Source of the DNA: Novosphingobium resinovorum
GTDB taxonomy: Bacteria > Pseudomonadota > Alphaproteobacteria > Sphingomonadales > Sphingomonadaceae
Length of the DNA: 64,000 nucleotides
Assembly (NCBI RefSeq): GCF_001742225.1
Contig: NZ_CP017076.1
Span: 434,001-498,000, forward strand
Reading direction: 5' to 3'
The stretch's first letter is position 1; each line of letters opens with the position of its first letter. The position numbers and the translations under genes are program-made. Below, one piece after another: positions 44,020 to 53,160 of the stretch. The notes beneath the pieces are model-generated. The model was not told the origin of the DNA, ran no database searches, and was given only the letters and a program-made list of their open reading frames with translations.

Positions 44020-45357
44020 GTGATCTCGGGACTGTCAGGAATTCCGTGTGTGAGCGGGCATAATGGGTAAGAAGGAGACCCTGTATGCCTCGACGCAAGG
44101 AGCCGGCGATCCCGGCTGATTTACTCGATCAACTCTTGGCCGGCAGCGATGCGGCCAGTGCGCTCCAGCAGGGCGGCCTGCTGGATTCATTGAAGAAGGC
44201 GCTGGCCGAACGGGCGCTCAACGCCGAGATGGATTACCACCTTGGCGATGCCTCGCAGGTCGGGAACAGCCGCAATGGCTATGGCCGCAAGACGGTGGTG
44301 ACGGACACCGGCAAGATCGAGATCGAGGTGCCGCGCGATCGTCAGGCCAGCTTTGATCCGCAACTGATCGCCAAGTACCAGCGCCGGTTTCCGGGCTTCG
44401 ACGACAAGATCGTCTCGATGTATGCGCGCGGCATGAGCACACGGGAGATCGTCGGGCACTTGCGCGATCTGTACGGTATCGACGTCTCGCCGGACCTGAT
44501 CTCGACGGTGACCGACGCCGTGCTCGAAGAGGTCGCCGCCTGGCAGGCCCGACCGCTCGATCCGGCCTATCCGCTGGTTTTCTTCGACGCGATCCGGGTC
44601 AAGATCCGTGACGAAGGTCTGGTCCGCAACAAGGCTATCCACATCGCGCTAGGCGTGCGTGCCGATGGCGGCAAGGTCGTCCTGGGCCTGTGGATCGAGC
44701 AGAACGAGGGCGCCAAATTCTGGCTGCGGGTGATGAACGAGCTGAGGAACCGCGGTGTTGAGGACATCATGCTGGCCGTCGTAGACGGCCTGAAGGGCTT
44801 TCCAGAGGCCATCACCGCCGTGTTCCCAGAGACGATCGTCCAGACCTGCATCGTCCACCTGCTGCGCAACTCGATGGACTTCGTGTCGTGGAAGGACCGC
44901 AAGGCGCTCGCTGGTGCACTGAAGACCGTCTACCGCGCCACCGATGCCATCGCTGCCGAGGAGGCCCTGACAGCCTTCGAGGCCGGCGAATGGGGTCGGC
45001 GCTATCCTGCGATCGGCCAGAGCTGGCGCCGTGCATGGGCCGAGGTTATCCCGTTCTTTGCCTTCCCCGACGAGGTCCGCCGCATCGTTTATACGACAAA
45101 CGCCATCGAGGCGTTGAATGCCCAGCTTCGACGGGCGGTCAGGGCCAGGGGGCACTTTCCCAGCGACGATTCAGCGACCAAGCTGCTCTATCTGATCTTG
45201 AACCGATCCGAGAAAGAGTGGAAAATGCCGCCACGTGAGTGGTCCATGGCCAAGGCCCAGTTCGCCGTGCTGTTCGGAGAACGCTTCATCAAGGCCATGG
45301 CAGCGTAATGTTCAACCGCCCGCCCACACACGGAATTCCTGACAGTCCCGTGATCTC
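44020..45357 (+). mobile_element. Complete IS256-family insertion sequence with 8-bp target duplication
   Basis: Terminal inverted repeats are 44028-44059 and 45318-45349, 32 bp with a single mismatch (both begin GGGACTGTCAGGAATTCC read inward). The flanks GTGATCTC (44020-44027) and GTGATCTC (45350-45357) are identical, so an 8-bp target was duplicated, as expected for IS256. The element is 1322 bp with one intact transposase gene. Intact ends, intact ORF and identical target duplication indicate a recent insertion. Confidence 0.96.
44085..45308 (+). CDS. IS256-family transposase
   Basis: A 407-residue DDE transposase of the mutator-like IS256 family. The N-terminal LNAEMDYHLGDASQVGNSRNGYGRKTV segment is typical. 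Catalytic residues are Asp168 (FFDAIRVK), Asp234 (AVVDGLKGFPEAI) and Glu342 (TTNAIEALNAQLRR). The gene is intact with an AAGGAG ribosome binding site. It lies within the inverted repeats described for this element. Confidence 0.96.
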   Translation: MPRRKEPAIPADLLDQLLAGSDAASALQQGGLLDSLKKALAERALNAEMDYHLGDASQVGNSRNGYGRKTVVTDTGKIEIEVPRDRQASFDPQLIAKYQRRFPGFDDKIVSMYARGMSTREIVGHLRDLYGIDVSPDLISTVTDAVLEEVAAWQARPLDPAYPLVFFDAIRVKIRDEGLVRNKAIHIALGVRADGGKVVLGLWIEQNEGAKFWLRVMNELRNRGVEDIMLAVVDGLKGFPEAITAVFPETIVQTCIVHLLRNSMDFVSWKDRKALAGALKTVYRATDAIAAEEALTAFEAGEWGRRYPAIGQSWRRAWAEVIPFFAFPDEVRRIVYTTNAIEALNAQLRRAVRARGHFPSDDSATKLLYLILNRSEKEWKMPPREWSMAKAQFAVLFGERFIKAMAA

Positions 45358-45575
45358 CCGCAATTCGGGCAGGCGATCATGAATGATCTCACACCCCCGA
45401 CGACGAACCATAGCAGCCCAAAGGCGAATTCGATCCACATAACCAAGTCGGATGGAACGCCGAGGTTCGTTAAAGCCGATGGCAAAACCCACATGATCAC
45501 AAACAGGGCAACGATCAGGTAAAGCATGAACACACATGCTTTGACGTAGGGACTGCGCTTACGATCCTGTATCAT

Positions 45576-46261
45576 TCATAAACCATATGTCGCGCCATGG
45601 CTGCTTTCCACCCCTTTCGGTCCTTTAGGGGCCGGGGGCCGCGCTCCATTCCCGCTTGTCCGTTTCCGCCCGCCCGCGAAGAAAGGCTGCCTGACCGCCC
45701 GCGCCCCTGTGTGGACGAGCCCGTTCGTGACCACGATAGCCGCAAGGGCCTGTGTCAGGCCGTCATAGTCGATTGGCTTTCCGACCAAGAATAATTGAGG
45801 CGAGGAAGTAGCTGCCAACAAAGACTCCTAGTGTAGCAAGGATGCGCCATGAGAGCCCGTAGCGAAAGCATTCAAGAGCTAAAATAAATGTGGACCCGGC
45901 GAGAGGGATGCCCATCTTCAAAATTTTCGACTTCTCGATGGCCATTCGATTAGCCCCATAGCGAAAGAACGAGGAACGCTAGCAATCCTTCGGTCCGCTA
46001 CCCATCTGTGGACGCCCGCACGAACGCAAGCGGTATTCGGGAGAATAGGCACGTAGTCGGATGCTGCCATCTGTCCGGCCTCTGATGCAGCACCGGAGGC
46101 TGCGGGCCCGTATGGGAGTTCGCGGACTGGAACCACTTCACCCTAAGCGTGCATGTGGCACGGTGGTTAGCACTGGTTCTTCCAGCCCCGTCTCGCCGAC
46201 TGTTGTGCCATACCCTCCTTCGACCGACTACGTCCTCCGACGACCCCTGGTCCGCTGTGGC
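45576..46261. other. Mostly non-coding region between two IS elements
   Basis: Apart from the 60-codon membrane ORF at 45763-45945 (annotated separately) I find no convincing gene. A minus-strand ORF of 81 codons at 45576-45821 ends with TGA directly abutting the ATG of the disrupted gene at 45575, which could mean coupling, but its protein is unfamiliar and overlaps the 60-codon ORF. Codons elsewhere are inconsistent. The part 46137-46261 probably belongs to the IS110-family element end. Confidence 0.5.
45763..45945 (-). CDS. Small two-helix membrane protein
   Basis: A 60-residue ORF with two hydrophobic segments, IPLAGSTFILALECFRYGL and WRILATLGVFVGSYFLASIIL, a charged N-terminus (MAIEKSKILK) and C-terminus (GRKANRL). 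It lies on the same strand and upstream of the IS-disrupted membrane/zinc-ribbon gene, so both may have formed a small operon. The ribosome binding site is weak. I do not recognise the family. Confidence 0.4.
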   Translation of the reverse strand: MAIEKSKILKMGIPLAGSTFILALECFRYGLSWRILATLGVFVGSYFLASIILGRKANRL

Positions 46262-47336
46262 TTACGCCGCAGTTGCGACCGGAACTCTGTAATCCTCTTC
46301 GCTCATGAGCAACGCCCAGATGATCCGCGCAGTCTTGTTGGCAAGCGCGACGGTCACCAACATGCGCGGCTTCCTGGCCAGCATCTGTTCGAGCCATGAT
46401 CCTGCCGGAGCGCCTCGTTTGCTCGCCTGTAGCACGACAGCGCTGCTACCGATGATGAGTAGCCGCCTGAGTGTTCGCTCGCCCATCTTCGTGATCGAGC
46501 CCAGCTTCTGTTTGCCTCCCGTCGACAATTGCCGAGGTGCGAGACCGAGCCAGGCGGCAAAGTCGCGCCCCTTTGCAAAGGTCTCGGCCGGCGGGGCCAG
46601 CGCCGCGATAGCGGTGGCCGTGATCGGGCCCACGCCAGGGATCGTCATGAGCTGTCGCGCGATCGCATCCTCGCGTGCTCGCCGTGCGATCTCTTTGTCG
46701 AGATCACCGATCCTGTCGTTCAGTTCCTCCAAAAGATCTAGCATCGTGCGAAACATCGCCTTGGCTGCCTCAGGAAGCGAAGAGCCAATCTCGTCTTCGA
46801 GCAGGTCACCAAGCATCGCAACGTGCGACGGCCCCTTTGGCGCCACCCAGCCATACTCAGTGAGGTGCCCTCGGATCGCATTGATCAGTTGCGTACGCTG
46901 ACGCACCAGCAAATCGCGGGTCCGGAACACCAGCCCGGATGCCTGTTGCTCTTCGCTTTTGATCGCCACAAACCGCATGTTTGGCCGCTGTGCCGCCTCG
47001 CAGATCGCCTCGGCATCTATCGCATCATTTTTATGCCGCTTCACGAACGGCTTCACGTAAGTTGGCGCAATGAGCTTCACGTCATGCCCTAGCCCCGTGA
47101 GTTCGCGGCCCCAGTGATGCGCGCCTCCGCAAGCCTCGAGCGCCACCGTGCACCGCGGATGCTGGGCAAAGAATTCCAGCAGCTTGGTGCGGCTGATTTT
47201 GCGACTGAACAACGCTCGCCCACGCGCATCCGCACCATGCGCATGGAAAACATTCTTGGCGATATCCAAACCGATTGTGGTAACTTCCGACACGGACGCC
47301 TCCTCAAGTGGTGTTCAACACCTCCACTATGGCACA
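46204..47336 (-). mobile_element. IS110-family (IS1111-like) insertion sequence, ends unresolved
   Basis: The transposase gene 46262-47293 is flanked by TGTGCCATA (46204-46212) and TATGGCACA (47328-47336), a perfect 9-bp inverted pair that may be the subterminal repeats of the IS1111 subgroup. The true ends probably lie a few bases outside. The segment just upstream of the transposase has GGTGTT-C-AACACC. No target duplication is expected for this family. Boundaries are therefore approximate. Confidence 0.7.
46262..47293 (-). CDS. IS110-family transposase (DEDD recombinase)
   Basis: A 343-residue protein. The N-terminal RuvC-like DEDD domain has TIGLDIAKNVFHAHG, VALEACGGAHHWGREL and KRHKNDAIDAEAICEAAQRP. 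The C-terminal Tnp_20 domain has LMTIPGVGPITATAIAAL and APRQLSTGGKQKLGSITKMGERTLRRLL with the conserved Ser in GSSAVV. It is intact. Recent work on this family shows a bridge RNA encoded in the non-coding end of the element. Confidence 0.95.
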   Translation of the reverse strand: MSEVTTIGLDIAKNVFHAHGADARGRALFSRKISRTKLLEFFAQHPRCTVALEACGGAHHWGRELTGLGHDVKLIAPTYVKPFVKRHKNDAIDAEAICEAAQRPNMRFVAIKSEEQQASGLVFRTRDLLVRQRTQLINAIRGHLTEYGWVAPKGPSHVAMLGDLLEDEIGSSLPEAAKAMFRTMLDLLEELNDRIGDLDKEIARRAREDAIARQLMTIPGVGPITATAIAALAPPAETFAKGRDFAAWLGLAPRQLSTGGKQKLGSITKMGERTLRRLLIIGSSAVVLQASKRGAPAGSWLEQMLARKPRMLVTVALANKTARIIWALLMSEEDYRVPVATAA

Positions 47337-47421
47337 TCGATGCCGTCGGGGGGCGTCCACCCCATCACCCAAATCCGCCGTCACCCTGAACTTTATCCGG
47401 ACAGGTCCGCTCCCCATCCAT

Positions 47422-48156
47422 TCAAACTTTCATACCTTCCCGCGGCATACCGCCGAATGGCGCCACCGGGCCGAAGCGCGCCACCATGTCGTAGGCATCG
47501 CCGAGGAACAGCTGGCGCACGTAAGTAATCCGCTCCGAGCCGCGCCACGTCCGGCGCTCGACGCACAGACACGGCGTTCCGACCGCCACGCCCAGCCATT
47601 CCGCTTCCTCGACTTGCGCGCCGACGGCCGAGATGCGCGTCTCCGCCTCGGTCCAGGGCACGTGCCGCAGGAGCCACGTCCCCGGAGGAACCGCGTCGAG
47701 GTCGGCGCCAACGATCTCCGGCACGGCCAGAGCGCTTACCAGGCGGAACTCCACGCCAAGCGGCGCGCCATCGACGAGGTGCAGGCCATCGATGTGGACC
47801 AGTTCCCCGCCGCCCGCGAGCAGCACTTCCTCCTCGTCATCGCCCGCTGCCCGGACCCGGCGGCGGATGGGCTGGAAAGCATAGTCCTGCCCGCGCTCGC
47901 GCACTTGCGCGGCGATGTCGGGCACGTCGAGCACCATTGAATGGACCTTCGGACGCGCCACGAACGTCCCCGCCCGCTTGCGCCGGTCGATCAGCCCCGC
48001 CGCGACGAGCGCCGAGAGCGCCTTGTTCACGGTCATGCGCGAGCAGCCGTATTCCTGCATCAGCTCCTGCTCGATCGGCAGGCGGTCACCGGGAGCCAGT
48101 TCGCCGCCGAGGATGCGGCCCTCGAAATCCGATCGAATGCGTTCGTGAAGGGGCAT
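47422..48156 (-). CDS. hutC: Histidine utilisation repressor (GntR/HutC family)
   Basis: A 244-residue GntR/UTRA regulator. The DNA-binding domain is HERIRSDFEGRILGGELAPGDRLPIEQELMQEYGCSRMTVNKALSALVAAGLIDRRKRAGTFVA, and the C-terminal UTRA domain has YVRQLFLGDAYDMVARF. The arrangement with hutF is typical of HutC, which binds urocanate and represses hut genes. A GTG at 48162 overlapping the hutF stop (GTGA) is an alternative start. A TGTCTATACA site lies in the hutF/hutI gap. Confidence 0.9.
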   Translation of the reverse strand: MPLHERIRSDFEGRILGGELAPGDRLPIEQELMQEYGCSRMTVNKALSALVAAGLIDRRKRAGTFVARPKVHSMVLDVPDIAAQVRERGQDYAFQPIRRRVRAAGDDEEEVLLAGGGELVHIDGLHLVDGAPLGVEFRLVSALAVPEIVGADLDAVPPGTWLLRHVPWTEAETRISAVGAQVEEAEWLGVAVGTPCLCVERRTWRGSERITYVRQLFLGDAYDMVARFGPVAPFGGMPREGMKV

Positions 48157-48158
48157 TC

Positions 48159-49538
48159 TCACGCGATCAGTGTCTCCAGTACCTTGGCATAGTCGCGGAC
48201 CACCCGGTCGCGGACATGGTGGCGCCCTTCGCTCACCAGCTTGTCGCCATGGCGCCACACGCAGTCAATGGCCGAGCGCCCGGAGGCGAAGACGAAGCTG
48301 TCGGTTATCGCATCGCCCGCCCGGTGCACCATCGCCGGATGATCGAGGTTCAGGCTGACGATGTCGGCAGGCAGGCCGACCGCGATGCCGCCCTCGACGC
48401 CCAATGCCGCCGCCCCGCCCGTCAGCGCGCCTGCGTAAAGATCCGCGCCGGTGGAGCGGCCGCTTTCCCGGGCCATTACGTTGCGCGCGCGGCGCGTCAG
48501 GCGCTGGCCGTATTCGAGCAGGCGCAGTTCCTCGGCCGCGTCGATCAGCACGTTGGAATCGCTGCCGATGCCATAGCGGCCACCCGCCTGCAGGAACGCT
48601 TCCACCGGGAACAGCCCGTCTCCGAGGTTCGCCTCGGTGATCGGGCATAGCCCTGCCACCGCACCGCTACGCGCCGCGGCAACGGTTTCGCTTTCCGTCA
48701 TGTGCGTGGCATGGACGAGGCACCAGCGCGCGTCCACTTCGGCATTGTTCAGCAGCCATTCGACTGGGCGCCGACCGCTCCATGCGAGGCAGTCGTCCAC
48801 TTCTTTCACCTGCTCGGCGATGTGGATGTGGACCGGTCGGGCTTTCGCCAGCGGTTCGAGATCGCGCAGCTGATCGGGCGAAACGGCGCGCAGGGAATGC
48901 GGCGCCACACCGACCACGGCATCAGGCAGCGCGCGAGCATGGGCCTGAGCGCCTTCGAACAATCGTGCGTAGCGGTCCAGATCGTTGACGAAGCGCGCCT
49001 GCGTAGGGGCTGGCGGCTGCGCGCCGAACCCGGCGTAGCTGTAGAGCACCGGCAGCAGCGTCATGCCGATGCCGGTGTCCCCGGCCGCCGCCAGCACCGC
49101 CGCGCTCATCTGCGCGACGTCGGCGAAGGCGCCGCCCTCGCGGTCGTGGTGGAGGTAATGGAACTCGCCGACGCGGGTGAAGCCGCCTTCCAGCATCTCG
49201 ACATAGGCCATCGCGGCGATGGCGCGCACGTCGTCCGGGGTCATGCGCTGGACGAAGCGGTACATGATCTCGCGCCAGGTCCAGAAGCTGTCGTTCGCAG
49301 GGCCGCGCTGCTCGGCAAGGCCCGCCATGCCGCGCTGGAAGGCATGGCTGTGCAGGTTGGGCATTCCGGGCAGCGCGCAAGGGTGGCGCTCGTCTCCAGG
49401 CGAGGGTTCCGCACCTGCATCGACAGCGGCGATCCGCCCCTGCTCCAGCGTAACGCGGACATTCCGCGCCCAGCCTTCGGGCAGCAGACAATGCTCGAAA
49501 AACAATGACCTGTGCCGCCCATCCGACCTTGCCGACAT
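48159..49538 (-). CDS. hutF: Formimidoylglutamate deiminase
   Basis: A 459-residue amidohydrolase of the HutF group. It has the metal-binding MPNLHSHAFQRGMAGLAEQ, HIHIAEQVKEVDDC, WCLVHATHMTESE, VAGLCPITEANLGDG and GIGSDSNVLID. It converts N-formimidoyl-L-glutamate to N-formyl-L-glutamate and ammonia, the first half of the five-step histidine route. An AAGGAG ribosome binding site precedes the ATG at 49538. It is divergent from hutI across a HutC-type operator and is followed by hutC. Confidence 0.92.
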   Translation of the reverse strand: MSARSDGRHRSLFFEHCLLPEGWARNVRVTLEQGRIAAVDAGAEPSPGDERHPCALPGMPNLHSHAFQRGMAGLAEQRGPANDSFWTWREIMYRFVQRMTPDDVRAIAAMAYVEMLEGGFTRVGEFHYLHHDREGGAFADVAQMSAAVLAAAGDTGIGMTLLPVLYSYAGFGAQPPAPTQARFVNDLDRYARLFEGAQAHARALPDAVVGVAPHSLRAVSPDQLRDLEPLAKARPVHIHIAEQVKEVDDCLAWSGRRPVEWLLNNAEVDARWCLVHATHMTESETVAAARSGAVAGLCPITEANLGDGLFPVEAFLQAGGRYGIGSDSNVLIDAAEELRLLEYGQRLTRRARNVMARESGRSTGADLYAGALTGGAAALGVEGGIAVGLPADIVSLNLDHPAMVHRAGDAITDSFVFASGRSAIDCVWRHGDKLVSEGRHHVRDRVVRDYAKVLETLIA

Positions 49539-49563
49539 GAATCTGCTCCTTGCTTCGATTTTT

Positions 49564-49573
49564 TGTCTATACA
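49564..49573. promoter_or_regulatory. HutC-type operator in the hutF/hutI gap
   Basis: TGTCTATACA is a 10-bp near-palindrome (TGTnTAnACA) between hutF (start 49538) and hutI (start 49628). HutC sites in other proteobacteria share a TGTATATACA-type core. One site here could control both divergent transcripts. Confidence 0.6.
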
Positions 49574-49627
49574 TTAATTTCGAACGGTGCAATCACAATG
49601 GGCGAGGCAAACGAGGGCCACGGAATC

Positions 49628-50824
49628 ATGCTGTACGACACCGTCTGGAAAGGCGCCCGGCTCGCCACTATGGCAGGTGAAGGCATGGGCGCGGTGGACC
49701 ATGGCGTGATCGCGGCAAAGGACGGCATGATCGCTTACGCCGGGCCTGCTGCGGAGGCTCCGGCCCTCCATGCGAAGCGGATCGTCGACTGCAAAGGCCG
49801 CTGGATCACCCCGGGCCTGATCGACTGCCACACCCACCTGATCCACGGCGGTGACCGCGCGGCCGAGTTCGAGATGCGCCTGGGCGGCGCCTCCTACGAG
49901 GAGATCGCGCGGGCCGGGGGCGGTATCGTCTCCACCATGCGCGCCACCCGGGCCGCGAGCGAGGACGAACTCGTCGCCGCCGCCCTGCCCCGCCTCGATG
50001 CGCTGATCGCGGAAGGCGCGACCACGGTGGAGGTCAAGTCCGGCTACGGCCTCGACCGCGACAGCGAGATCCGCATGCTGCGCGCCGCCCGCCGTCTGGG
50101 TGAAGAACGCGCGGTGTCCATCGCCACCACTTTCCTCGGCGCGCATGCCCTGCCGCCCGAGTTCGCGGACGACGCGGACGGCTACATCGCCCTGCTCTGC
50201 GACGAAGTGCTGCCCGAGGTCGCCGCGCTCGGCCTTGCCGATGCGGTGGACGCCTTCTGCGAGAGCATCGGCTTCACCCCGGCGCAGACGGAGCGCATGT
50301 TCGCCGCCGCCGCGCGCCACGTCCTACCGGTGAAGCTTCATGCCGAGCAGCTTTCCAACCTCCACGGCGCGGCGCTGGCGGCGCGGCACGGGGCGTTGTC
50401 CGCCGATCACCTCGAACATCTCGACGAGGCCGGGATCGCCGCCATGGCCGCATCAGGCACCGTCGCCACCTTGCTGCCGGGCGCGTACTATTTCGTGCGC
50501 GAGACTAAGCTGCCGCCGGTCGCGGGCCTGCGCTCCGCCGGGGTGCCCATCGCACTGGCGACCGACTGCAACCCCGGCACGTCGCCGCTCACCTCGCTGC
50601 TGCTGACGATGAACATGGGCGCGACGCTGTTCCGCCTCACCGTGCCTGAATGCCTTGCAGGCGTCACTCGCAATGCCGCGCGCGCCCTCGGGCTTGCGGA
50701 TCGCGGCACGCTGGAGGCGGGCAAGCGCTGCGATCTCGCCATCTGGGACGTCGAACGTCCCGCGCAGCTGGTTTATCGCATGGGGTTCAATCCGCTCCAT
50801 GCCCGCATCTGGAGTGGTCAATGA
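49628..50824 (+). CDS. hutI: Imidazolonepropionase
   Basis: A 398-residue amidohydrolase. Metal-binding [66 protein letters not shown] and [13 protein letters not shown] define HutI. It hydrolyses 4-imidazolone-5-propionate to formimidoylglutamate. An in-frame ATG at 49598 is an alternative start, but family members usually begin near the later one. It overlaps hutH by 4 bp. Confidence 0.93.
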   Translation: MLYDTVWKGARLATMAGEGMGAVDHGVIAAKDGMIAYAGPAAEAPALHAKRIVDCKGRWITPGLIDCHTHLIHGGDRAAEFEMRLGGASYEEIARAGGGIVSTMRATRAASEDELVAAALPRLDALIAEGATTVEVKSGYGLDRDSEIRMLRAARRLGEERAVSIATTFLGAHALPPEFADDADGYIALLCDEVLPEVAALGLADAVDAFCESIGFTPAQTERMFAAAARHVLPVKLHAEQLSNLHGAALAARHGALSADHLEHLDEAGIAAMAASGTVATLLPGAYYFVRETKLPPVAGLRSAGVPIALATDCNPGTSPLTSLLLTMNMGATLFRLTVPECLAGVTRNAARALGLADRGTLEAGKRCDLAIWDVERPAQLVYRMGFNPLHARIWSGQ

Positions 50825-52350
50825 ATCCTGTCCTGCTCACACCTGGTAGTGTCCCGCTGGCGGACTGGCGCGCGGTCTATCGCGGCGCCGCCGTCACGCT
50901 CGACCCGGCCTGCGCGCCGCGCGTGGCGGAAAGCGCCGCCGCCGTTGCGCGCATTCTGGCGAAGGGCGCGCCGGTCTACGGCATCAACACCGGCTTCGGT
51001 AAGCTCGCCAGCGTGCGGATCGGGGACGAGGACCTCGCGACGCTCCAGCGCAACATCGTGCTGAGCCACGCAGCGGGCACGGGTGCGCCTTCGCCGGTGC
51101 CGGTGATCCGGCTGATGATGGCGCTGAAGCTCGCCAGCCTGGCGCAAGGCGCATCGGGCGTGCGCCCCGAGACGGTGGCGCTGCTGGAGGCGATGCTGGT
51201 CAAGGGGCTGACCCCGGTGGTGCCATGCCAGGGCTCGGTCGGTGCGAGCGGAGACCTTGCCCCCCTTTCCCACATGACCGCGACGATGATCGGCGTGGGC
51301 GAGATCTTCTACGAAGGCGAACGCCTGCCCGCCGCCGAGGCGCTGCACAGAGCGGCACTCACCAGCACTCAACTGGGGCCTAAAGAGGGCCTGGCGCTGC
51401 TCAACGGCACCCAGTTCTCGACCGCCAACGCACTGGCCGGGCTGTTCGAGGCCGAACTGCTGTTCCGCTCCGCGCTCGTCACCGGCGCGCTCTCGACCGA
51501 GGCGGCCAAGGGCTCCGACACCCCGTTCGACCCGCGCATCCACACGCTAAGGCGTCATCGGGGTCAAATCGAGGTCGCCGATGCCCTGCGCGGCCTGATG
51601 ACCGGCAGCGCCATTCGCGCCAGCCATCTGGAGAACGATGCGCGCGTGCAGGATCCCTACTGCCTGCGCTGCCAGCCGCAGGTCATGGGCGCCGCGCTCG
51701 ACATTCTGCGCCAGGCCGCGACCACGCTGGAGATCGAGGCCAACGGCGTTTCCGACAACCCGCTGATCTTCCCGGAGACCGACGAGGCGCTTTCGGGCGG
51801 CAACTTCCATGCCGAGCCGGTCGCCTTCGCCGCCGACATGATCGCCATGGCCATCTGCGAGATCGGCTCGATCGCCGAGCGCCGCATCGCCATGCTGGTG
51901 GACCCCGCGTTGTCCGGCCTGCCCGCCTTCCTGACGCCGCGCCCCGGCCTCAATTCGGGGTTCATGATCCCGCAGGTGACCGCTGCCGCGCTCGTCAGCG
52001 AGAACAAGCAGCGCGCCTATCCGGCCAGCGTGGACTCGATCCCGACCTCGGCCAATCAGGAAGACCACGTCTCGATGGCCGCCCACGGCGCGCGCCGCCT
52101 GCTCGACATGGCCGACAACGCGACGGGGGTACTGGGCATCGAACTGCTCGCCGCCGCGCAAGGGGTGGATTTCCATGCCCCACTCGCGTCCAGCGCTACG
52201 CTCGAATCTGCCCGCGCGACCCTGCGTGACAAGGTGCCGACGCTGGAGGACGACCGCCATTTCCACCCCGACATGGAGGCGGCCAACCTGCTGATCCGTT
52301 CGGGCGCGCTGCTTGCCTCCGCAGGTGACAGCCTCCCCGGTGTAGCGTGA
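50821..52350 (+). CDS. hutH: Histidine ammonia-lyase
   Basis: A 509-residue enzyme of the MIO lyase family. The Ala-Ser-Gly triad that forms the MIO cofactor is at residues 142-144 in [15 protein letters not shown], its canonical position. Other conserved segments are [26 protein letters not shown] and NQEDHVSM. It removes ammonia from L-histidine to give urocanate. It overlaps both hutI and hutG by 4 bp. Confidence 0.95.
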   Translation: MNPVLLTPGSVPLADWRAVYRGAAVTLDPACAPRVAESAAAVARILAKGAPVYGINTGFGKLASVRIGDEDLATLQRNIVLSHAAGTGAPSPVPVIRLMMALKLASLAQGASGVRPETVALLEAMLVKGLTPVVPCQGSVGASGDLAPLSHMTATMIGVGEIFYEGERLPAAEALHRAALTSTQLGPKEGLALLNGTQFSTANALAGLFEAELLFRSALVTGALSTEAAKGSDTPFDPRIHTLRRHRGQIEVADALRGLMTGSAIRASHLENDARVQDPYCLRCQPQVMGAALDILRQAATTLEIEANGVSDNPLIFPETDEALSGGNFHAEPVAFAADMIAMAICEIGSIAERRIAMLVDPALSGLPAFLTPRPGLNSGFMIPQVTAAALVSENKQRAYPASVDSIPTSANQEDHVSMAAHGARRLLDMADNATGVLGIELLAAAQGVDFHAPLASSATLESARATLRDKVPTLEDDRHFHPDMEAANLLIRSGALLASAGDSLPGVA

Positions 52351-53159
52351 GCGACTGGCTCAAGATCACTGAAGGCGACGCCCCCCTCATCGTCGCCTTC
52401 CCCCACGTCGGCACCCAGCTTGCCGACGTGGGACACCTCTTCGCGTCCGAGTGGCTGGCGCGGCGCGATGCCGACTGGTGGGTGGACGAACTCTACGCCT
52501 TTGCCGCCGATCTTGGCGCAACCCTTGTCAGCACGTGCATCTCGCGCAGCGTGATCGACCTCAACCGCGATCCTTCGGGCGCCTCGCTCTATCCGGGGCA
52601 GGCGACGACCGAACTGTGCCCGACCACGACCTTCGACGGCGAGCCGCTCTATTCAGGCGAAGCGCCCGGCGAGGCCGAGATCGCCCGCCGCCGCGCGCTC
52701 TGGTTCGATCCGTACCATGCCGCGCTGCAGGCCCAGATCGACCGACTGCGCGCCGTCCATGACCGCGTGGTGCTCTACGACGCACACTCGATCCGCAGCC
52801 ATGTGCCGCGCCTGTTCGACGGCGAACTGCCGCAGTTCAACATCGGCACCAACGGCGGCAAGACCTGCGATCCCGCGCTGGCGGCCGCCGTCGAAGGCAT
52901 CTGCGCCCAATCGGGCGAGAGCCACGTCTTCAACGGCCGCTTCCGGGGCGGCTGGACCACCCGGCATTACGGCCAGCCCGACAATGGCGTCCACGCCATC
53001 CAGATGGAACTCGCCATTCGCGGCTACATGGACGAACCCGAGATGCTCGGCGAGGCCAACTGGCCCCCCGCCTTCGATCCGGCGCGCGCCGCCGCGATCA
53101 CCGAGACGCTTTCCCAGATCATGAAGGCTGCCCGCGCCTTCGCTCTTCAGGAATCCTGA
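52347..53159 (+). CDS. hutG: N-formylglutamate deformylase
   Basis: A 270-residue N-formylglutamate amidohydrolase (HutG of the five-step route), starting with a GTG that overlaps the hutH stop. It shows [67 protein letters not shown] and [13 protein letters not shown]. It hydrolyses N-formylglutamate to glutamate and formate. Its presence with HutF confirms that formiminoglutamase is not used here. Confidence 0.93.
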   Translation: MSDWLKITEGDAPLIVAFPHVGTQLADVGHLFASEWLARRDADWWVDELYAFAADLGATLVSTCISRSVIDLNRDPSGASLYPGQATTELCPTTTFDGEPLYSGEAPGEAEIARRRALWFDPYHAALQAQIDRLRAVHDRVVLYDAHSIRSHVPRLFDGELPQFNIGTNGGKTCDPALAAAVEGICAQSGESHVFNGRFRGGWTTRHYGQPDNGVHAIQMELAIRGYMDEPEMLGEANWPPAFDPARAAAITETLSQIMKAARAFALQES

Positions 53160-53160
53160 C

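Larger units (their letters stand above)
43931..45575 (-). pseudogene. Small two-TM membrane protein with C-terminal zinc ribbon, split by the IS256-family element
   Basis: The 5' part (45350-45575) codes 75 residues with two membrane helices (about 14-32 and 44-62) and the start of a zinc ribbon, IACPNCGRS. Removing the IS and one copy of the 8-bp target duplication restores the frame into 43931-44019, giving LFIRHGFISVLWPPKRCSKCDLNLIEGDA and a stop. The joined protein would be about 105 residues with CPNC...CSKC. This is direct evidence that a functional gene was interrupted recently. The family is not named; small membrane zinc-ribbon proteins occur widely and are mostly unstudied. Confidence 0.85.

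Noticed and set aside
46060..46200. Possible tRNA or small RNA near the IS110-family element
   Set aside because: No cloverleaf or conserved T-arm pattern could be drawn.
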